Shown: positions 11,501-19,600 of the stretch, piece after piece | How the letters are laid out: each line of letters begins with the position of its first letter | Numbering within the stretch: position 1 is the stretch's first letter | Assembly: GCF_001949145.1 (NCBI RefSeq) | Contig: NW_019091433.1 | Span: 507,707 to 530,231, forward strand | Length of the DNA: 22,525 nucleotides | Direction of reading: 5' to 3' | DNA from: Acanthaster planci | Taxonomy: Eukaryota > Echinodermata > Asteroidea > Valvatida > Acanthasteridae | Program-made: the position numbers and the translations under genes | The notes under the pieces: model-generated | Databases searched by the model: none | What the model was told of the DNA's origin: nothing | The model's input: the letters and a program-made list of their open reading frames with translations, nothing else

Positions 11501-12209
11501 ACCCCTCCTGCTTTGTGTTGGTCATTGTCTCGCAGGAATCTTGGGAATTCCTTTCAGACATCTTGGGGGGGATGTGTTAAGTAACAAGAGTCTGGAATGT
11601 GTATAGGGATAGGACATGTTGGGGGGTACCCCTCGGTCTCATTTCTTGCTGGGTATCGTGCAAATGAATGAACAAAACTTTGATTGACCTGTGGAATGGA
11701 ACGTCTGTGTAATGTTGTCATGTCATGCATTGGGATAAATAATTTGTAATTCATTTTTGCTTTACAATCCACCAATCCTCGACAACACTAAATCATCAGA
11801 CACATCTTCACTGGAAGAGGCTTATTTGATTGAAGCTGCCATCATATTTTGCACCCAAAAGAGGGAAGAATCTTCTAGTTTGCTAGCAAATTTACCGGCA
11901 TAAGTCATTAACCCTAACCCTCCTCAATCCTTCACCTGTTGGAGGACTGAGGAGTGTTAGGGTTAATGAGACACAGCTCTACTTTGGGTTAATATGTAAA
12001 AAAAAAAAGTAAGCCAGTGCTTTTGCCTATTGATGCATGCATTGTTTTATGCAGGTGTTTTGATCAACTGTCTAGACAAGGGTACACTAGAGACTACCGA
12101 CATCACCGTGATCGACTTTGATGGGCAAAACTGGAATGAGGCTGTAGAGAAATATAACACAAACATCAAGGAGGTGTCTGAAGACAGTGACTCCAAATCT
12201 GACAAATAA
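8516..12209 (+). CDS. CENPV: CENPV-like GFA-domain protein, copy 2 (intact)
   Basis: Four exons: 8516-8613, 9821-9890, 10847-10961 and 12055-12209. Spliced, they encode 145 residues. The start aligns with copy 1 and is preceded by an in-frame TGA. Visible cysteines: C12 and C14 (GGCHCG), C32, C34 and C37 (NCNCSIC), C76 and C79 (FCKTCG). In the Gfa/CENPV family the outer two pairs hold a structural zinc and the CxCxxC group forms the active-site zinc site. Later family features include SFYTPR, NCLDKGTL and IDFDGQNW. The tail is short, acidic and serine-rich. There is no signal peptide or membrane segment, so it is probably soluble. Vertebrate CENPV acts at centromeres and microtubules through an added N-terminal region that is absent here, so I infer only the zinc GFA fold. 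Exon 2 reads MKGIRPFTVP, diverged from the MKQNKHFIVP of copy 1. Confidence 0.92.
8614..9820 (+). other. Intron 1 of CENPV-like copy 2
   Basis: It is bounded by GTAAGC and TCTCTAG. Its split codon is the same as in copy 1. It carries the hAT-type MITE at 8781-9214; the remainder shows nothing recognisable. Confidence 0.8.
8781..9214. mobile_element. Non-autonomous hAT-type MITE with 8-bp target duplication
   Basis: The 434-bp element begins CAGGGCTCAATTTA and ends with its exact reverse complement, TAAATTGAGCCCTG. It is flanked by a perfect 8-bp direct repeat, CTTGAGAT (8773-8780 and 9215-9222). A CAGGG terminus with an 8-bp duplication is diagnostic of the hAT superfamily. Subterminal regions carry inverted copies of GTGCATGTAGA-like words and a short internal tandem around CATGCATCAGGAAAAA (8848-8890). 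No transposase frame is present. The intact duplication suggests a fairly recent insertion. Confidence 0.88.
9891..10846 (+). other. Intron 2 of CENPV-like copy 2
   Basis: It is bounded by GTAGGT and CAACCAG. AT-rich, with a weak inverted match around 10434-10497 that I do not consider a clear element. I see nothing else. Confidence 0.7.
10962..12054 (+). other. Intron 3 of CENPV-like copy 2
   Basis: It is bounded by GTAGAA and TATGCAG. It contains the 67-bp hairpin at 11904-11970 and AT-rich direct repeats built on GAATAAA near 11355-11430. A 75-residue minus-strand frame here has no supporting features. Confidence 0.7.
11904..11970. repeat. 67-bp long-stem hairpin
   Basis: The left arm 11904-11931 and right arm 11943-11970 are reverse complements over about 28 bases with roughly three mismatches, separated by an 11-base loop. 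The arms contain ATTAACCCTAACCCTCCTCA and its partner. The CCCTAACCCT word resembles a telomere repeat, but only one and a half units are present. The stem is long enough for a miniature foldback or a small structured RNA. Confidence 0.7.
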
Positions 12210-13319
12210 TTGCTCCATCAGTGTGGCCTTTCTGGGAATTGAGAGGCTGAATTTGGGTATTCTGACATGCTTTTGGAAGGAAGGGAAATGAAATTGCCCT
12301 CCCCCCTTAAAAATGCCTTTCATTATGTTTCACAAAGAAATCAAATTTTTGCCCCTTTGTCTGGCCCCCCCCCCATCTGCCAGTTCCTGTATATATTGCA
12401 TTTTTATTTTTATCTTCAAAGGCATTATAAATATAACCATTTAGCCACTGAGACATCCCAATAAGATTGAGGATGTTAGAAATCAGCCTTTCAGTTGATT
12501 TCAGCTTTTTAAAGATATTTACTCTGAAATTCAGCATTTTGGTTAACCTGCTCTGTAGAAAATTATGGGAACATTTAAATGTCAGCATTGTTCCGACTGT
12601 TTTCACTTGTACATGGCCATATTCACAACCCTACAAGATGCAATGTACCCTATACACCTAGTGTTAAGTGCAAAGGTATGCACTATGCAGTGATCCATGT
12701 GAAGTGAATTGAAAGTGACAGGGATTATAGACTGGAAGGTTTTGAACAATGACAGTACGCACAGAAAGAATCAATGCCCACTACTTAAAACTGCGTAGGG
12801 TCTGGGTGCTGGCAATAAATGCAAGTATTGTGTTGCATAGATCTATAGTCAAATCAGTAATGCTGCAGATTTAGTTATTAAGCTTCTGTGATTTACCTTT
12901 CATCATTTGTTTTTGAGAGATATATTCTAGGACTACACAGCATTGGGAAATTACAATTACCAAAATGAAGAAACAGTCGGCTGAATTAATAAACAGAAAC
13001 AATATTTTCCACATGTGGAATTGTAAATCAAATAAACCACTTATTATAATTCCCATTGGTTATGTGTACATGAATATGTGGATTATTACACAGAAATGTT
13101 ATGTACTAGAACTTCACAAAGTTAATTTATAGAAGAGAAGGTACATACAGTGAAAATTTAATAGATGCCAAAGAAATTGCAAGGGTGAGATAAAAAATTT
13201 TAAAAGTGACGATGATAAATCCTTTGTTACGACTTTGAGTGACTTGGCATTCAGACAAGGGTTGTGCAATATGGCAAGTGATGTGGCTCATGAAACCTTC
13301 TCTAACCCCCCCCCCCTTC
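12210..13319. other. 3' flank of CENPV-like copy 2 and intergenic DNA
   Basis: The first 600 bases are the probable 3' UTR of copy 2, ending near an AATAAA at 12814. There is a C homopolymer at about 12365-12374 and another near 13308. The rest is AT-rich with no recognisable gene; short overlapping frames on both strands have no domains. Confidence 0.6.
12814..12819 (+). promoter_or_regulatory. Candidate polyadenylation signal for CENPV-like copy 2
   Basis: This is a canonical AATAAA, followed within 25 bases by a GT-rich stretch (GTATTGTGTTG). It lies about 605 bases after the copy 2 stop codon and before the CpG-rich block that precedes seipin. Transcript ends were not available to test it. 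Confidence 0.35.
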
Positions 13320-13633
13320 TGCTCGGAACGGATGACCCCCAGTGGCCTCTATCCACCGCGGAGCGGACGGCCGGCTCTTCCGGGCCCGCCCAGGCCCACT
13401 TGGAAACAAGACGAACGCTTGGTGGCGCACTGCTCTGCTCTGGACGCTTGGTTAAGAGTTTGTGGCAGTCGATGGAGTTTTGTGCATTTCGCCCACCATA
13501 CATAACGTAGTGTATCATCTTTGCTTGTAACCTGAGTACATCAGGTGAGGTTGGGTGCGCGTACGTGTTAAGTTGTCATTGATGCAGCTCTTGAGGTGAA
13601 CTTCAAGTTTAAGAAGCCAGAATTGGCAACAGC
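13320..13633 (+). promoter_or_regulatory. CpG-rich probable promoter and 5' UTR of seipin
   Basis: The block at about 13325-13450 is markedly richer in G+C and CpG than its surroundings. It contains CCGCGG, GGCCGG, CTTCCGGG (an ETS-like core) and GGGCCCGCC, and sits directly upstream of the seipin start codon. A GTGAGG at 13544 and a GATGCAG ending about 13587 could bound a small 5' UTR intron. The open frames in this block are explained by its high G+C, not by coding. The transcription start was not located. Confidence 0.4.
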
Positions 13634-16600
13634 ATGTCCTCGATGTTACGGAGGAAGGCAAGCCAACTGATACAGAGGGTTCAGGGCGGAACAGACCGCT
13701 GGATGACCTGGCTGAAAAGCACCGCATTTCGAGTTATTGCCGTCTTGCTGATTGCTACGCTGCAGCTATGGCTGGCGATCTTCCTGTACGGCAGTTTCTA
13801 CTATGCCTACATGCCAACAGTGTCACATATAAACCCCGTCTATTTGCAGTTCAGGTTCGAACATTTCATAATTTTAGTTTAAAAGTAAACCTTGGACATG
13901 TTGGAAGTGTGTAGTGCATGGTAAGGAGAAATTTGCAGTGACACCATGGAATAATTTACGCCGTGGCTGATGTTACCGCAGCTGTAATGCATCTCCCATT
14001 TTCTATCGTTAGGTTACGGCACTGCAACTGTGCAAGCACGCCAACTTGAGTGCAGATTTCAGACTTATTGCCGTTAAAAAAATCCTCCAAAGCCTCCAAT
14101 GAGAAAAGAAAAAAGATTCCTGCTTAGGCCTATACAGTTGGGAGTGCTACCAAGACTGTCTCCTCTATGGGCGAATATGGTCCTTTAACGAAATCACAGG
14201 AGAGACCCAAATGTAGTCGGGACACAAACGTATTGACAAGGAAACGGTCATTGGAAGCACTCCCAACCATCACGATCAATTAGTCTTGTGCCCAGACCAC
14301 GTATAGGCCACTCATGCATGTTTCTGAGAGGACCATGTTTCTCCTATAGAGTTCTTGCGTATCCTAAATCTCGATACGTGCATTTGAAAGGAATAGGCAG
14401 CAAAAAGTTTAAGCCCCAACCATTTGACGTTGGCATTTACGGATGCCAGAAGGTGGTGATCGAGGTATTTTTGGTGAGTCTTTGTAATTTTTGAGAACCG
14501 TTTCAACCTTCCTAGATATCAATTTGTGGATTGACCGCTTGAAAGCTGGGAATGCAGTATCGGTTTTCATGGGTAGTTGGTGACGTGCAACATGGTTACC
14601 CCCAGAACTGTGGGGTTCAACGTCTGTCATGCTCCACCCAAGGGAGCGCAGGGAACATGGGGAAGCATGGCAGAAGTTGAACCCCACAGTTCTGGGTTAA
14701 CAACACAGCAGCATCCTAGTCGAGTAACTGGGACCCTACAAATCACCTTTGTAACATTTGGACATTGTCAGGCAATGGTATGTCCAAATGATAAAAAAGG
14801 CAATTTGTAGGGTTCAAGTTACTCGGACTAGCAGCGCCCATGGAATTCCCTGTCCGTATATCATATCAAGGGTTTAAAGTTTGGGTTTCTGGGCAGCATT
14901 AGCTTCTGTTCAAAGAGAACAATCGGTTTATTATGGAAAATTATTAATATCAATTTTGCAATTGTTTTTCATTGCCTCCAGCTTTGTTGGTCATCTTGCG
15001 ATATTTTTTGCGCTTCCTCAAAAATCAAAATTCCAAAACCTTGACAAGGAGGTAATGGGATCCTGTTCTGAGTGTTCTTAGGTCATGTTACCGCCATCCG
15101 AGTGCAGAAACCTGTGTCAAGAACAGGCTGCTCAAACTTGACGTTAATATTTTAGTTCTACATGAAGTCCTATGTGGACACAGTATCACCTGACAGGACA
15201 TGGTACAGACTCATGTTGTTTGTGTATCTTAACGTGATGCAGCCCTTGTGGTGCTTCTGTTGGCATACTTGAGCTGTATTTTTTACCTCAGATTTCACAG
15301 AAAGTGAAATTTCCTCAAGTTCTCAATGTGTCCTTTCATAAATCTTGAGTTTATGTATGTGAATAAAATTTTATTTTGGCTTGATTTTCCAACTTTTTGA
15401 CATTGTACATGTATATGTATGCTTGCAGAATCTGATCTTTGTGTTGTGGATGTAACAACAGATTCACATATTTTGATGAATTCTGCTGGGTGTGGGTAGC
15501 AAAAAAAAAAAAAATTGATGCCGGCTGAGAAATTCTTTATTGAAATGCATTGACTGTGTATATTATATAATATGTAACTGCACTGCTTTGCCAATAGTTG
15601 TGACCTCCCCACTATATTTGAGATCATTACTACATGTGTAGGACACAAAGCACAGTACAGGGGGCCAGTCACTTTAGCAATGGTTCCCCAACAATTATAA
15701 ATGTTTGTGTTTCAACACCTCAAGACATGTTGCACATGTACATGTGTACATCTGTAATTCCAGAAATTAGGGGTCCAAAGGTGTGACATTTTTGTGTCCC
15801 TGTTACACATGTTACATCTGACCTTTGTTTTTTGACATGGAAATATCACCGGAATTCATTTCAAACTACTACTGTTTGTCATATAATTTGCATTAATTCA
15901 TCGCTCTTGGAAATTAGAAAATGTTTTCTGAACTTACAAAATCTTACGTCTGATGTGACAGGGACACCAACAAAATGGAATCCTAATTTGTGGAATTACC
16001 CTCATGTATTGTACACTGCACAAGCTGTAGTTTGAAATATGTATAACACTTTGTCTTTACGAAGTTGTTCCTTTTTGCAGTCAAAAAGGGATGGAACAAA
16101 ATTCAGTTGTCAGGTTTAACGTTAAAGTGAAGTAATGAACATTGATTTTATTGCAGAAGAGAAATCACTCTCTGGTCCCAATTTAGCAATGGCGTTCACA
16201 TTGATACATATGCAGAACAGGTTGTAGAGAGCTTGACATTGGCAAAAATGTCAAATCATCGGGGAAATACTGCTAATGTGACAGTATCTTTCTAATTGGC
16301 CCCCCCTTCATTGTGTTTTGTGCCATGTGTAGTTGGGGCATAGCCTGTACAAAGCCTGAAGGCTTCCCTGTATTAAGGCTTGATGGCAAACATCTCAGGT
16401 ACCCTCACATTTTGTTGCATTTGTCCGAGCGTGGAAGCACTGTTGAGACCGTGGTCATAAAGTCAAACGTCCCAGTCAGCAACTTTGTTTAAGTGAAAAA
16501 GACATAGCAAACTCCTAAACCTAGTTGGATTTTATCGCCAAAAGAATGCCAATCAGTGAAATTCTGATGAGCAAAAACTTTACCTGGCATATCGTTCTGT

Positions 16601-19600
16601 GATGCCTTACAATGGAAATTGTTAACTGGATTGTTCCCACACTTAAAACTTGATGCTTTTCTATGGATATAATACATAATCTTGGCGGAGGTTGTTACCC
16701 AAGGCATAACGACTTCTTCTTTATTTTTGTAATTTTTTTGTTACTGGTACCTGTAGCACTTTACAGTTATGGTTGAATACAAGGACTATACGGAGATTCA
16801 TTTTCACAGTGCCGTAGTTTTCACGGTTTTGTAATTTCTGAAGAAATGCGCTGTGAAAATGCGGCTCTGTTTCCCACCAATTTCCTTTGTAAATTCCAAA
16901 GGTCTACAAGCATGTTCTGAGATCCCTTAAGCCTAACTCCCCAGAGTGATTTACAAGGAACCATCCCCATTCACACAAATTCCAAGACCGTATGGTAAAC
17001 TGTGCACAAAAACTGTTGGACTCTGTTTATTTTGGGTATGCCAGAACCCATGTTAGAGCACAAGCAGTTTAGGGGTACAGTACCCAGTGCCACAAATCCA
17101 CACACTTTACTGATGTTCAATTCTGTGTGGTTAGGGAAGGTTAGGGTTAACCCCTTCACGTAGCTATAGCCGCAGTTAAAATTGAGATCCTCAGCCCACT
17201 TTCCAGTCCACTTTTCAGTGATTATTCTTGGCCCACGCTCGAGCGAATTCGGTGAAAGAAGGCAGACCATGGCCCTTATATACATGTATATGAATTTGCA
17301 TCATAATCACCAGCTTCACAATAGTCCCCAATTTGAAAAGAGGCAACAGGAATGTGGAAGGGTGAGTAGAGCCGCATGCCACCGAACAATTAGCCTTTTC
17401 ACTGTGTAATTCAAAGCGTGCAGAGCACGCAAGGCCACAAACTGAGAATTTGCGGCTTTACAGGTGGCCTTCGTGGCCAAGCGAGGCTGGAATTCTTGGA
17501 GTCAGCTTTCGGAAAGAAATTCCCGTCGTTAAGCAGAGATGTAATGACTCAAGTCAGTTACAAAACTTGAGCCCAACTCGTGTCACAATTTTTGGCAATG
17601 CAACTCGACTTACCCTCAACAGGTAAATGATTCGACTCAATTCGAGTCACTCTGAACAAAGGACTTGACTCAAGTACCTCTTCAGGAGATCAGACTCGAG
17701 TAAAGGTTAACCAGACTCGAGCCCCAAAAATAAAAGCAAATTTCTCTGCCAAAAAGTATATGTGCAGTGCCGGTGTATAATGTTCATGTCATGTGTTATT
17801 GACTTCAACTTGACTTTTTGACTTGATTTTGTGCCTAACGGCTCAGGTCGCTATGTTGCAATGACTCAACTCAAGTCATGAAAATTAGTGACTCATTAAA
17901 CTCTGCCTTTTACCCAACATCAGAGTTTCTTGTTGTCCCAACAAGTATGTGGAAATGAAACCGAGACACAGCCTCTAAATGCTGACCAAACAAAACGGTT
18001 AGGAAGGGGTTTATGCATCTACATCGGTTTGCTACATTTGCTCGACCAAACCTTTTTACCCTAGCATACACAGCACACCTCTGTCTATGGTACATCAATC
18101 TTCGGATTCAAACCATTGGACAGTTTTAGAAACAAAATAGTTTGGAGAACGGCTTCACTGCTGAAGGATAGGCTTGTCATCACATCTATGTCCTGTTTCT
18201 ACACAGTGCCTGCAAGGAGTTTGGTCCGCAGCATTGTCCTTTCCCGAGTGTGAATTCAACATTGCTAAAGAATCCGGAAATGGGACATGTAAGTCGGCGC
18301 TTCAGCTAACCTTTGACATGAATTTATGTACATTGCTTTAATTTATTTGGTATTGTCTCGATAGACCCCATTAATTGGGAAACTGTTTTGATTATGTTCC
18401 CCGAACCCATTTTATTCACTCAACATATGTGAAATGGTATGGAGCCAGACTATTTGGCATTCCAAGTCTCACTTTCTTCATCTTTTTTTTAATGTGGCTT
18501 AAAACCTTAATTTCAAATTTAAATTATTCATCAGTGAAAACTGGTTTTAATTTGTAATTTTTATTTCATTGCTTTCATTTCTACAATCAGGTTCCCAAAA
18601 TAGAATGTTAATCTCAATTTTCAATTAAATTTGGCCAACTAGTGAAAACGTCTACATGCAGACAGTCATTTTCAGTTTGACTTCATCGTACCAACTACCA
18701 GTACTTGTACCATTTCTGCCTGCTAGTTTGCCTGTTTTACTGTTTTGACTATGCATGTTGTTACATGTACGTATGTGGAAACTGTTATTCGTAAATTATC
18801 TTTAATCCACCTCTGTATTTACAAAAAAAATGCAAGTAGTTATGAAAATATCTCAGTTCCTTAAAAAAAAAGAAATCCTTGGTAACATCATGTCAAATTT
18901 GTGTCATGTCATTTTATTGGCTTTGCAATGTACATGTACAAGTAGATGTACATGTATGGTGTTGGGTGAGTTTATTAACATGTACATGTATATGTATGGT
19001 GTTGGGTGAGTTTATTAACATGTACATGTACATAGACATTTATTTCTTAATTCTAAGAAATTTGGCATGTCAAGGTTTGTCAAAACATCCTCTGACATAA
19101 TCACAAAACACATTGCAAATACCATGTCTGTGTTTAAACAAAAATTGTACCCCTAAAGTTGACCTGGAGGACAACATGCATGTACATGTATATATCTCCT
19201 AATTATGCAACGCCTTAAGGAATAAATCCCCATCATGTGATTGATTTGTCATTGATCATGTTCCATTCAAATCATTTATGCCAACACAAGTGGCAGCCCC
19301 ACTCCAAAACAAGTTCTATTCCACAGTAAATGGAATGTGCTATTCCACTTCCACAGGAAATTTCTGAACTCACCAGCGATGTGGAAATTCATTCACGTGG
19401 GGACTTTAAACCCAGGCAATTAAGGCTTTTTTTTCAATCATTGTATACGAAACAACAAACATGTACACGTACGTTTCACATCCATTCCATCTGTCACCTC
19501 ATGACGTATGCTGGATTTGCACTCGTAAACAATCGTTCTTTACATGTATGTACTGCTACATGTACCGGTATGTGGCAGTTGAAAAGCTGTATGAGACCAA

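Larger units (their letters stand above)
13855..18206 (+). other. Intron 1 of seipin (4.35 kb)
   Basis: It separates TM1 from the lumenal cysteine exon. It hosts a series of short palindromic and MITE-like elements (14138-14266, 14596-14700, 14716-14830, 15752-16001, 16799-16861, 17534-17905), listed separately. Between them the sequence is AT-rich with an A13 run near 15501. The 125-residue minus-strand frame at 15295-15672 overlaps this intron and shows no domain. Confidence 0.8.

Noticed and set aside
11911-11925. Telomere-like CCCTAACCCT repeat
   Set aside because: Less than two units are present, within a hairpin arm. It is not an interstitial telomere array.
13235-13518. Overlapping open frames of 76-91 codons on both strands before seipin
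   Set aside because: Three frames are open at once because the block is G+C- and CpG-rich. None has a domain, and a promoter or 5' UTR explains the composition better.
15295-15672. A 125-codon frame on the minus strand, the longest gap-free frame
   Set aside because: It lies inside seipin intron 1, has low-complexity stretches and no recognisable motif, and its composition matches the surrounding intron.
17455-17490. tRNA-like text around GGCCTTCGTGGCCAAG
   Set aside because: No B box (GGTTCGANTCC type), no cloverleaf pairing and no acceptor stem could be found.
18940-19035. Regularly spaced repeats as a CRISPR array
   Set aside because: There are only two tandem units with no spacers, in an intron of an animal gene. 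It is a minisatellite.
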